Notes under the pieces: model-generated
Databases searched by the model: none
What the model was told of the DNA's origin: nothing
The model's input: the letters and a program-made list of their open reading frames with translations, nothing else
Origin: Phycisphaerae bacterium
GTDB lineage: Bacteria > Planctomycetota > Phycisphaerae > UBA1845
Length of the DNA stretch: 64,000 nt
NCBI GenBank assembly: GCA_029260015.1
Contig: JAJDEB010000023.1
Coordinates: 233,457-297,456 of the forward strand
Direction of reading: 5' to 3'
Position numbers and translations under genes: made by a program
Part shown: piece by piece, positions 27,219 to 34,337 of the stretch
Layout: each line of letters begins with the position of its first letter
Numbering within the stretch: position 1 is the first letter of the stretch

Positions 27219-28204
27219 AGCTCGCGGGCAAACGTATATTGATCACCGGCGGGACCGGTTTCATCGGCTCGCACCTCGCAGAGTTGCTTGTCGAAAGCGG
27301 CAGCCATGTCCGAGTGCTGGCCAACTACAAGAGCATGCCCAGTTGTGGAAATCTCGAACATATCGACCCGAGCATCCGCGACGAAATCGAAATCGTCTGG
27401 GGCGACGTGACCGATCGCGACTCGGTAATGAACGTTGTCGAGGGTACGTCGGTCGTATTCCACCTGTCGGCGCTGATTGGCATACCATATTCATACATTG
27501 CGCCGCTGTCGTACGTTCAGACCAACATCGTTGGCACGCTAAACGTACTGCAAGCCTGTCGATCGCTCGATGTCGAGCGCATGGTTCATACATCGACGTC
27601 GGAAACATTCGGATCTGCACAGTATACGCCGATGGACGAAAAGCATCCGCTCGTTGGGCAATCACCGTATTCTGCAACCAAGCTGGGTGCCGACAAACTA
27701 GCCGAGAGTTTTGCGTGCAGTTTTGAAATGCCCATCGTCACCGTTCGGCCCTTCAATGTATTCGGACCGCGTCAGTCGGATCGGGCCATCATCCCGACGA
27801 TCATTGCCCAACGCATCGCCGGTAAAGACCCGGTGCGCATCGGCGACCCATCACCCCGCCGCGACTTTACGTTTGTGACCGACACGGCTCGCGGATTCAT
27901 CGCAGCCGCCCAATGCGACGCCGCCATCGGGCAAACGTTTAATATCGGAAACGGTAAGTCGATTTCCATCGGCGAATTGGCCGAAGCCATCTGCGAACTG
28001 ACCGGTGGTGGTAGCTACGCCAGCGAGTCGCAACGCATCCGGCCCGAAAAAAGCGAAGTCAACGAGCTTCGGTGCGACAGCACGTTGGCGCGAACAATCT
28101 TGGGATGGTCGCCACAGGTTTCGCTGACCGAAGGCCTCACCGAGACAATCGAGTTCATGCGGGAACATACCGAAATGTTCGCACCCTTGGAATATCGCGT
28201 ATAA
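27215..28204 (+). CDS. LegB-like NAD-dependent sugar-nucleotide 4,6-dehydratase/epimerase
   Basis: 329 residues from the ATG at 27215 (ATGA overlap with the preceding stop). Extended short-chain dehydrogenase: GGTGFIGSHLAELL (residues 12-25) binds NAD, VFHLSALIGIPYSYIAPLSY and HTSTSETFGSAQYTPMDEKH surround the active site, and SPYSATKLGADKLAESF carries the YxxxK pair. RPFNVFGPRQSDRAIIPTII follows. The AALIGIPYSY, TSEVYGTAQY and GPRQSARAVIPT-like blocks match LegB-type UDP/GDP-GlcNAc 4,6-dehydratases best, though related epimerases share them. No other legionaminate genes are present. Confidence 0.88.
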   Translation: MKLAGKRILITGGTGFIGSHLAELLVESGSHVRVLANYKSMPSCGNLEHIDPSIRDEIEIVWGDVTDRDSVMNVVEGTSVVFHLSALIGIPYSYIAPLSYVQTNIVGTLNVLQACRSLDVERMVHTSTSETFGSAQYTPMDEKHPLVGQSPYSATKLGADKLAESFACSFEMPIVTVRPFNVFGPRQSDRAIIPTIIAQRIAGKDPVRIGDPSPRRDFTFVTDTARGFIAAAQCDAAIGQTFNIGNGKSISIGELAEAICELTGGGSYASESQRIRPEKSEVNELRCDSTLARTILGWSPQVSLTEGLTETIEFMREHTEMFAPLEYRV

Positions 28205-28219
28205 CGACGTATTGGCGCT

Positions 28220-28280
28220 GTAGGGTCCGCTGTGCGGACCGATGCGTTCCGAGACCGAAGGTCCGCACAGCGGACCCTAC
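28220..28280. repeat. REP-like inverted pair (BIME-type)
   Basis: Arms 28220-28240 and 28260-28280 are perfect inverted copies. Each has a GTAG head and a 7-bp stem GGTCCGC / GCGGACC with loop TGT. It lies inside the sugar-nucleotide/GT2 operon and ends one base before the GGAG site of the GT2 gene. Confidence 0.88.
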
Positions 28281-28292
28281 TGGAGACTTACC

Positions 28293-29309
28293 GTGCCTAC
28301 CGTTTCGATTGTAGTCCCAACCTACAAGCGCGTGCAGTATCTTGGCCGTATGATCGATTCCGTGGTGGCGCAGACTTACTCTGACTGGGAACTCATCATC
28401 GTTGATGGGAAGTCAGACGACGGAACGGCTGAACTGGTCGGAAGCTACCGCGAGCGGCTTGGCGATCAACTCGTTTTCATCGAACAGGACAATGCTGGCT
28501 GCTGCATCGCGCGAAACACCGGCATCGATGCCGCCCGAGGGGAGTTCGTCGCCCTGCTCGATTCGGACGATGAGTTTCTGCCGACCAAGCTTGAGCGCCA
28601 GATGGAATTATTCAATCGCGAGCCGTCTTTAGGTTTCGTATTCGGCGATTATTCGTACGTCGATCTGGAAGGCAATTTCGAGTCGAGCATGTTCGACACC
28701 AAGTCGAAGGTTCTTCGAACCGTTCCAAAAAACGAAATCGCCCCGAACCTGCACGTCTGCACGCCGGATTTCTTTTCGTATCTGCTCAAGGAATACTTCG
28801 TCGCCACGATCGTGGGCGTGGTTCGCCACGAAGTGTTAGCAAACGACATTCGCTTTCTCGAACACGACCTGTACGGCTGCGAGTGGATGTTCTATCTGGA
28901 AATCGCCAATCGCTGCCGCACCGGTTTTGTCGACGAGCCGCTATGCCTGCATCACTACGTCGATGGTAGCCTCTCGCGCACATCGAAAACGCGCAACACA
29001 ATCTACCATCGCCGCCTCTTGAAGACGATACTCGACCGGTTCCCAAACCTGACCGTATCGCAAACTAAAGAAGTGAGTCAGCAATTGGCCAACGCGTGTA
29101 GCCAACTCGGCTACGAAAGTTACAAAGCCGCAGAATACGGTCCGGCAATGGGCTACTTTCGCGAAGCCATGCAAGCCCGCCATAGCGCTACGTCAGTCGT
29201 CCACTGGGCCCAGTCACTACTACGCCGCACAGTCACCCTAAATCGCCCCGGCAACGAACCCATGCTACGCAACGACGCCTACAGCAACCCCAAGTGCATG
29301 AGCACATAG
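28293..29309 (+). CDS. Family 2 glycosyltransferase
   Basis: 338 residues from GTG 28293, which has TGGAG seven bases upstream. The ATG at 28242 lies inside the REP element and was rejected. The GT-A core is clear: VSIVVPTYKRVQYLGRMIDS, DWELIIVDGKSDDGT, NAGCCIARNTGIDAARGEF and ALLDSDDEFLP, whose D-S-D-D holds the metal-binding DxD. The C-terminal third is helical and ends LNRPGNEPMLRNDAYSNPKC. It transfers a sugar from a nucleotide donor, probably made by the two upstream enzymes. The last 66 bp of coding sequence are duplicated at 30292. Confidence 0.9.
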   Translation: MPTVSIVVPTYKRVQYLGRMIDSVVAQTYSDWELIIVDGKSDDGTAELVGSYRERLGDQLVFIEQDNAGCCIARNTGIDAARGEFVALLDSDDEFLPTKLERQMELFNREPSLGFVFGDYSYVDLEGNFESSMFDTKSKVLRTVPKNEIAPNLHVCTPDFFSYLLKEYFVATIVGVVRHEVLANDIRFLEHDLYGCEWMFYLEIANRCRTGFVDEPLCLHHYVDGSLSRTSKTRNTIYHRRLLKTILDRFPNLTVSQTKEVSQQLANACSQLGYESYKAAEYGPAMGYFREAMQARHSATSVVHWAQSLLRRTVTLNRPGNEPMLRNDAYSNPKCMST

Positions 29310-29345
29310 AGCAACATTCGTAGGTCGGGTCATCGACCCGACAAG
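29244..29345. repeat. Direct repeat copy 1 (GT2 3' end plus REP arm)
   Basis: About 102 bp covering the last 66 bp of the GT2 gene and the REP arm after it. It recurs with scattered mismatches and a one-base insertion at 30292-30395. In both places a zinc-ribbon 3' end follows downstream. Confidence 0.85.
29320..29342. repeat. REP-like single arm
   Basis: GTAG head followed by stem GTCGGGT / ACCCGAC with loop CATCG. This is a variant of the REP family in which stem bases differ but pair. It lies ten bases after the GT2 stop and nine before the end of zinc-ribbon paralogue 6. Confidence 0.8.
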
Positions 29346-29351
29346 AACGAC

Positions 29352-29780
29352 TCACCGTTCGCTTGGCAAAGCTGCCGTACCACATTCCGGACAAACACCG
29401 CTTTCATTCCCGGTAAGGTCATAACCACATGCCCAACACGTCCCCGGTCGCACTCGGCTGGTCCGCCATAGCCAAATCGTAACGAGAAGCACCGGCAAAA
29501 AGAGCATCCAAAACGGAATCGTCGTGTATCCGCTGTTCTGCTTATACGACGGCCAATGGGTCCATATGCCATGGTACTTTGTATCAACCTTGAGACCTGA
29601 AGGCTTGGTCCACCCATGCGTATAAAACTCCAACCCGCCAAACCGCAGAAACACATGGAATCGACTCGCGCCATACATGACCCGAGAGAAACTCGCGACA
29701 ATCCAACACGAGGCCAGCACGATGCACAAAGCAACGCCAATCCGCATGAACACTCGCCGGATGAAATAAGGCCTTCTCAT
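29352..29780 (-). CDS. Zinc-ribbon membrane protein, paralogue 6
   Basis: 142 residues from the ATG at 29780, overlapping the upstream stop as ATGA. N-terminal helix (IGVALCIVLASCWIVASF), an extracytoplasmic segment of about 55 residues with GLEFYTHGWTKPSGLKVD, a second helix (IPFWMLFLPVLLVTIWLWR) and the ribbon CWACGYDLTGNESGVCPECG. It is convergent with the GT2 gene, with a REP arm between them. It and paralogue 7 lie between the two copies of the 29244/30292 direct repeat. Function unknown. Confidence 0.8.
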   Translation of the reverse strand: MRRPYFIRRVFMRIGVALCIVLASCWIVASFSRVMYGASRFHVFLRFGGLEFYTHGWTKPSGLKVDTKYHGIWTHWPSYKQNSGYTTIPFWMLFLPVLLVTIWLWRTSRVRPGTCWACGYDLTGNESGVCPECGTAALPSER

Positions 29781-30259
29781 GTGTCGTAACCGCACTCTGG
29801 GCAGATGCCGCTGACGTTACCGGTAAGGTTGTAGCTACAGTGTTGGCAATGCCCCGGCAAGTAAATACGCCGCTCCCACCGCCAAAGAAAAACTGTAGCG
29901 AATATCATCAAGAGAAGTGGTGCCCAGAGCAGGACTCTGACATCGAGATAGCGATAGTTTTTCAATATCGAGATATACGCGATGTGGCGAGTGAACAGGT
30001 TGGGATTCCGCTCAACCGTCGTGCGTGCTTCAGACCGCATTCCGATTGACGACCGCCATCCATACGAAATTTCCTTCTCCGAGTTCTCCGGAAAGTCCGC
30101 GGTCTTCAAGATGACAACAAACATGGAATTTCCTGCCGAGAAAAAGATCACTCGGCCGTAGTATTCTACGCGCAATGGTAAAAAAGCTAACGCAATCGCA
30201 ATTGTCATCAGCAAGAACACCCATTTCAAGCGACGAACTCGCTTGTGATTCTTGGTCAT
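29777..30259 (-). CDS. Zinc-ribbon membrane protein, paralogue 7
   Basis: 160 residues. Basic start (KNHKRVRRLK), N-terminal helix (WVFLLMTIAIALAFLPL), an extracytoplasmic segment of about 75 residues, a second helix (VLLWAPLLLMIFATVFLWRW) and the ribbon CQHCSYNLTGNVSGICPECG. Couples to paralogue 6 by an ATGA overlap. The RxxxPGHC spacing between helix and ribbon is what I recall from planctomycete proteins of this type. Function unknown. Confidence 0.8.
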   Translation of the reverse strand: MTKNHKRVRRLKWVFLLMTIAIALAFLPLRVEYYGRVIFFSAGNSMFVVILKTADFPENSEKEISYGWRSSIGMRSEARTTVERNPNLFTRHIAYISILKNYRYLDVRVLLWAPLLLMIFATVFLWRWERRIYLPGHCQHCSYNLTGNVSGICPECGYDT

Positions 30260-30291
30260 CGCAACCCCGTTCGCCTCAACTCAAACTGAAC

Positions 30292-30395
30292 CGCCCCGGG
30301 GAGCGAACCCATGCTCCGCAACGACGCCTACCGCAACCCCAATTGCATGGGTACATAGGTACGATCTTGGTAGGTCGGGTCATCGACCCGACAAG
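30292..30395 (+). pseudogene. GT2 3'-end remnant, direct repeat copy 2
   Basis: Second copy of the 29244-29345 segment. It still resembles the GT2 C-terminus (..LNRPG, ..LRNDAYRNPN..) but a one-base insertion after CCCCGG shifts the frame, and no glycosyltransferase core precedes it. A non-functional fragment left by duplication. Confidence 0.8.
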
Positions 30396-30439
30396 CCCGT
30401 CGTAGACGCAACAAATGGTGGGTCGATGACCCGCCCTAC
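30370..30439. repeat. REP-like inverted pair
   Basis: Left arm 30370-30392 (GTAG head, stem GTCGGGT / ACCCGAC) and right arm 30417-30439 in inverted orientation with a slightly different stem. It is the full-pair version of the single arm at 29320. Confidence 0.82.
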
Positions 30440-30444
30440 ATAGC

Positions 30445-30488
30445 CATGAATCATCCCCGCATTCCGGGCAGATCCCGCTTTGTTGTCC
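30445..30488 (-). pseudogene. Zinc-ribbon remnant (C-terminal tail only)
   Basis: The minus strand reads GQQSGICPECGDDS, the last part of the family ribbon. An in-frame stop codon immediately upstream (ATA TAA) and the absence of the first CxxC and of any membrane helix show that only the gene's 3' tip remains. Confidence 0.7.
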
Positions 30489-30541
30489 TTATATTTCTGC
30501 GCAGAGCGAACATGTAGGCCGGGGTTTGCTCTGGCTCTTCT

Positions 30542-32620
30542 TTACCCGGGGCCGGCGAGTTCGGCTACAAACATCTGCAGGTCGGTCAGGTCGATGAATT
30601 CATCTCCGGATAGGTTGGCTGGTTCGCATCCGCCGGTGGCTGGCTGGCCAAAGCATGTCATGAACATGGCGTAGTCCACCAGGTCCACATCGCCATCTGA
30701 TTCGAAGTCGCCGTCGCCCAGTGGAACGCACATATCATCAGATTCCCTGCACCACGTTTCGACGCTGCACGGAGCGCTTCCGGTTATGCAATCTAATATC
30801 GGATCGCACGTTTCGGGTCCGTTGCAGAACACGCCGTCGTCACAGTCGTCGTCAATCGAGCAGCCGGGTACAACGGTTATCTCGATGTCGTCAATGGCGA
30901 TGTCGCTGCTCCAGCTTGAACCGGTGACACCTCTGAATCGAATCGTCTTGATAGCACCCACGTGAGCGGTGAGGTCGATATTCGCCTGAATCCACTGATC
31001 CCCTTGATTACCCGAAACACTGAACACGCTGCTCCATGTGGAACAGTCACCTGAGATTTCAACGTCTAGTGATCCCAGACTGGTCCCGAACATGTGATAC
31101 CAAAACGTAAGTGTGGCAGTGCTGGCACCGGTCAAATTGATGCAGGGGCTTTGCAGGATTGCGGTCTTGTCGGGACTCCCGTTGTCAGCGGTTGACGCTT
31201 CGGTGTACACATAGAAACCTGCCCCAGTTGTGTGGTCGCCCGACGGCCCGGTTCCGCTGGATGCCGTGGCTCCGCTGAGGCGCGTCCAGTCGATATCATC
31301 ACCGCTGGCGTTGTTCCACAACCCAAGTCCTGACTCGAAAGCTTCGCTGTACGGGAATGTATCTATCAACACGGGGCATTCGTTCTGGCATGTACCACCG
31401 GCACATGTGTCGGTCGTGCAGGCATTTCCGTCGTCGCATTCACCGTCGGCTGAGCAGGTCCCACATTCGTTCAGCAGTTCGTTGCATAAATCACCGGGAC
31501 ATGGATCCGTTCCGGGTTGGCAGGTCTCATTGCCATCGCAGGTTTCCGCACCGTTGCAGAACGCACCGTCATCGCAGTCCGGATCCCCTGAACAGGTCGC
31601 GCTGCCCATTCGCAAATCCAGCACGATGGGGAGATGGTCGGAAGTATTGCCCGGCAACGTATCTCCGGCTTGCAATCCAGCCGCGGCTAGCGCCGGTGCA
31701 GACATGGTGTCGGTGTTCAATACGAAACTGTTGGCGACTGTCACCACGCTGTCGGTGTAGAACATCCGATCGAGCGCAGATGGAGGGAAACTTTGATTGC
31801 CCTGCCAGGTGAAAGTGTCACCCGTGAAGGGATCTTGCGGCATGAGGTTTGTCATATCGCTGACGTCCCAATCGCCAGAGACATCCGCACCGTAGGTTCC
31901 TTCGTCTTGAATGTCACCGGTGATGAACGTGTTTTCCGGTTGTGGCCCACCGACCATGTTGAAGTCACCCAACACGATCATCGGTGTGTTGTTGGGCAAG
32001 ACGACGTTGTCGCCAGATAACCGGGCGACTCCGCGAGCGTCGCCCAACCAGTTGGCGATAGCATCTGCGCTGTCCTGCCGGCTGGCGTCTTCTGACCCAC
32101 CGGCGTTGCCGCAGCATTTCAGGTGAACACCAAGCAGGTAAATATCGTCCGCGTAGGTTGCGTCGGGGAGATCGGCCAACGCGATGGTCACACCGCGCGA
32201 CGCGGAAGCTGGAATGGTGTCGATCCGCGTCATGGTCAAGGGAAACCGCGACACCAGCACCGTTCGGATGCCGCCGAGCAGTCCGAAATGAACCTGCCAT
32301 CCGCCCGGTGTCGGCAGGATGCTGTCCATGCGATTCGCAACATCGCCAACTGAAACCGCGTCGGTAAATTCTTCAAAGCTGACGATGTCCGGGTTGAGAG
32401 CGATCAGGATGCGGTTGAACTCCGCATCGGTACTGGAGTTGTCGATGAAATTGCGAGCGTGGTTGTAGGCCACGATTCGCACGTCGAGGGCGTCATCTTT
32501 TGAGTAGTCGCCCGAGAGTGGATCAAAAGCGAAAGCGCTGACCGTAAACGCGCAAACGACAAACGTCACGCACCATGCAACACGCATGCGCAGACGACCA
32601 TGAGACAAACCATACGCCAT
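30542..32620 (-). CDS. Secreted endonuclease/exonuclease/phosphatase-fold protein with MAM and dockerin-like modules
   Basis: 692 residues. A signal peptide (VAWCVTFVVCAFTVSAFAFD, cleavage near residue 31) leads into an EEP domain at about 45-330: VRIVAYNHARNFID, DIVSFEEFTD, VLGDFNMVGG, SALDRMFYTD and GNTSDHLPIVLDL carry the usual N, E, D-x-N and D-H residues. Two Cys-rich spacers (CDDGAFCNGAETC type) flank a MAM-like jelly roll at about 430-580. The C-terminus has two EF-hand-like calcium loops (DFESDGDVDLVDYAMF and LSGDEFIDLTDLQMF), as in planctomycete dockerin-like tails. Likely an exported nuclease or phosphodiesterase; substrate unknown. It stands alone on the minus strand. Confidence 0.85.
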   Translation of the reverse strand: MAYGLSHGRLRMRVAWCVTFVVCAFTVSAFAFDPLSGDYSKDDALDVRIVAYNHARNFIDNSSTDAEFNRILIALNPDIVSFEEFTDAVSVGDVANRMDSILPTPGGWQVHFGLLGGIRTVLVSRFPLTMTRIDTIPASASRGVTIALADLPDATYADDIYLLGVHLKCCGNAGGSEDASRQDSADAIANWLGDARGVARLSGDNVVLPNNTPMIVLGDFNMVGGPQPENTFITGDIQDEGTYGADVSGDWDVSDMTNLMPQDPFTGDTFTWQGNQSFPPSALDRMFYTDSVVTVANSFVLNTDTMSAPALAAAGLQAGDTLPGNTSDHLPIVLDLRMGSATCSGDPDCDDGAFCNGAETCDGNETCQPGTDPCPGDLCNELLNECGTCSADGECDDGNACTTDTCAGGTCQNECPVLIDTFPYSEAFESGLGLWNNASGDDIDWTRLSGATASSGTGPSGDHTTGAGFYVYTEASTADNGSPDKTAILQSPCINLTGASTATLTFWYHMFGTSLGSLDVEISGDCSTWSSVFSVSGNQGDQWIQANIDLTAHVGAIKTIRFRGVTGSSWSSDIAIDDIEITVVPGCSIDDDCDDGVFCNGPETCDPILDCITGSAPCSVETWCRESDDMCVPLGDGDFESDGDVDLVDYAMFMTCFGQPATGGCEPANLSGDEFIDLTDLQMFVAELAGPG

Positions 32621-32874
32621 AACTTCATTCCCTTCCCAAACTGAATATTCGTAGCAGAACCCATTTCCCCTTGCGCCTGCGATCCGAAATACATTGTAGT
32701 GGCTTGTGTCATCGATTTAAATCAAAGGATGAAGTAATCGCGTGTCCAGGCGAAGAATCTGGCACACACTTGATCAATGCCCAATAATCACGGACGTGTG
32801 GACGCAAGTTGGAAGCAACCTGAAACCACAAGGTCAGTTTGCTGTGGCCAGCAGCGTGATCACCAATGCGCAAA

Positions 32875-33228
32875 TCAAACCACGTCCCCACATTCCGGGC
32901 AGGTGCCGCTTGTGTTGCCTGTAAGATCGTACCCGAATGCTGCGCAATATCTGCCATCGGGCGAGATCGGTTGGCGACGGCTGTCACGATAGAAGATGAC
33001 TGAACACACGATCGCGATCAGCGACGGGACGACCAATCCGATCGCCTCAAAATACGGATAGGGTGCGTTGGGCAGGTTTGGCCATAACAACGACAAGAGC
33101 GCGACCGCAGATATCATCACGATGAGCGTCGCCGCCCTCAGTAGCAGCCAGAAAAAAGGGAAGAGAACGATCACAACCAGGATCGAAATCGCTCTCGACT
33201 GGCGTACGATGACGTTGGTTCTTGGCAT
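32875..33228 (-). CDS. Zinc-ribbon membrane protein, paralogue 8 (ribbon missing one cysteine)
   Basis: 117 residues. Three hydrophobic helices (ISILVVIVLFPFFWLLL, TLIVMISAVALLSLLW, AIGLVVPSLIAIVCSVIF) and the C-terminal ribbon CAAFGYDLTGNTSGTCPECG. The first pair is C-A-A-F instead of CxxC, so one of four zinc-ligand cysteines is replaced by phenylalanine; zinc binding is doubtful. Unlike paralogues 1-7, it has almost no extracytoplasmic domain. The ribosome-binding site is weak. Function unknown, and it may be decaying. Confidence 0.72.
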   Translation of the reverse strand: MPRTNVIVRQSRAISILVVIVLFPFFWLLLRAATLIVMISAVALLSLLWPNLPNAPYPYFEAIGLVVPSLIAIVCSVIFYRDSRRQPISPDGRYCAAFGYDLTGNTSGTCPECGDVV

Positions 33229-33249
33229 GTCGAATATTATTCAAGTCGC

Positions 33250-33314
33250 GTAGGGTGCGCTGTGCGCACCGCCGCTCGATTTCCAATCGACGTGGTGCGC
33301 ACAGCCCACCCTAC
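33250..33314. repeat. REP-like inverted pair
   Basis: Arms 33250-33270 and 33294-33314. The left arm has GTAG plus stem GGTGCGC / GCGCACC with loop TGT; the right arm is a hybrid with one stem mismatch. The right arm's GTAG (minus strand) supplies the TAG stop of paralogue 9. Confidence 0.85.
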
Positions 33315-33682
33315 GAAGCGCGTGTCACAATCGGCGTTCCGCATTCGGGGCAAACACCGCTGACGTTTCCTGTTAGATCATATTGACACCCAAGGCATTT
33401 CTTGCTCTCACGAAAAACATATTTCCAACGCAGCCCTTTGTAACCGTACCATGCGACCATGAAATCACCGACCATGAAAGCCGCGAAGGCACAGAAAATA
33501 ATCGCATCCAGAACCGGCCGCGGCTTGCCTTCCATTGGCGTGTTGATCTCGACAGTCATAAACAAGATCCACCAAAACAACATAAGTATCGGCAAGAGGC
33601 ACATCGCAAAGATGCCGAACGCGCCCATAAGGGCCGCGACCACGGGCCAGCGTATTGTTCTGATGAGTTGCGGTTCTTGCAT
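33311..33682 (-). CDS. Zinc-ribbon membrane protein, paralogue 9
   Basis: 123 residues. Opens with IRTIRWPVVAALMGAFGIFA, the first of two or three helices, with a short acidic loop (VEINTPMEGKPRPVLD) and a further helix (IIFCAFAAFMVGDFMVAWY). The ribbon is CLGCQYDLTGNVSGVCPECG and the tail TPIVTRAS. The TAG stop (33311-33313) lies in the GTAG head of a REP arm. RWPVVA near the start and the CGTPIV end are shared with paralogue 10, so the two are sister copies. Function unknown. Confidence 0.8.
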   Translation of the reverse strand: MQEPQLIRTIRWPVVAALMGAFGIFAMCLLPILMLFWWILFMTVEINTPMEGKPRPVLDAIIFCAFAAFMVGDFMVAWYGYKGLRWKYVFRESKKCLGCQYDLTGNVSGVCPECGTPIVTRAS

Positions 33683-33752
33683 TGCGATCTCGTTCGCACG
33701 CCTTTTCGCTCAATCAGCAATTGTAACCCGCTGATAATGGACACGACCCACC

Positions 33753-34172
33753 CTACGAACTGCTTACAACGATCGGCGTTCCGCATTCGGGGCAAACACC
33801 GCTCTCGTTTCCGGTTAAGTCGTATCGACAGTGACGACAATACCTCCCGTCGAAAACGACCGTCTTCCAACGGCACACGAGGAAGATTCGTTTACCCACT
33901 AAGTACGCGAATGGAATCGAAACCAACATTGTGCCCATCAGAACGATTCCATACTGGGGCTGCGTGATGCCCAAGACCCATTTGCTAATCGGATAAACGA
34001 TTGCGATGACACCCGCCCACGAAAGCATGAGTATTGGATAGGAAAGCGGCATCAAAGCGATGATCGCCGCAATGAAACTCGCAACGACTGGCCAACGCTC
34101 CTCTTTGTAGGTCGCTTGCGCAGATGATTCGTCGAGCGGTGCTTCCTTTTGGATTTTGGATTCAATTCCCAT
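33753..34172 (-). CDS. Zinc-ribbon membrane protein, paralogue 10
   Basis: 139 residues. A polar start of about 25 residues, then RWPVVASFIAAIIALMPLSY, two further helices (LMLSWAGVIAIVYPI, GIVLMGTMLVSIPFAYLVG) and the ribbon CRHCRYDLTGNESGVCPECG with tail TPIVVSSS. Its stop (33753-33755) also falls in a REP-like GTAG (partial arm at 33738-33756), exactly as in paralogue 9. No strong ribosome-binding site. Function unknown. Confidence 0.8.
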   Translation of the reverse strand: MGIESKIQKEAPLDESSAQATYKEERWPVVASFIAAIIALMPLSYPILMLSWAGVIAIVYPISKWVLGITQPQYGIVLMGTMLVSIPFAYLVGKRIFLVCRWKTVVFDGRYCRHCRYDLTGNESGVCPECGTPIVVSSS

Positions 34173-34206
34173 CGACGGTTCATTCGCAGGTCTTGCTGAA
34201 TTCGCT

Positions 34207-34227
34207 GGTGCGCACAGCGCACCCTAC
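34207..34227. repeat. REP-like single arm
   Basis: Single arm with stem GGTGCGC / GCGCACC and the CTAC end on the plus strand, 35 bp upstream of paralogue 10. It points the same way as the arms at 33294 and 33738. Confidence 0.8.
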
Positions 34228-34258
34228 CTATGATACCGCCTGCATTCTGCTGGCAATG

Positions 34259-34295
34259 AAAAAAGCCGCCGTCTCGCTTTTACGCGGACGGCGGC
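34259..34295 (-). terminator. Rho-independent terminator of the 34338-39332 gene
   Basis: On the minus strand GCCGCCGTC pairs with GACGGCGGC and is followed by six T. It lies about 45 bp beyond the stop codon. Confidence 0.9.
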
Positions 34296-34337
34296 GATTG
34301 GGTTCTTTGGTTTAGCTCTTGTGCAAGAACTCGCTGC

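Noticed and set aside
28242-28292. ATG start for the GT2 gene
   Set aside because: Lies inside the REP pair; GTG 28293 has GGAG at seven bases and the conserved N-terminus follows.
32709-32987. 92-codon minus-strand frame beside paralogue 8
   Set aside because: It overlaps paralogue 8 in another frame and carries no ribbon or membrane helix.
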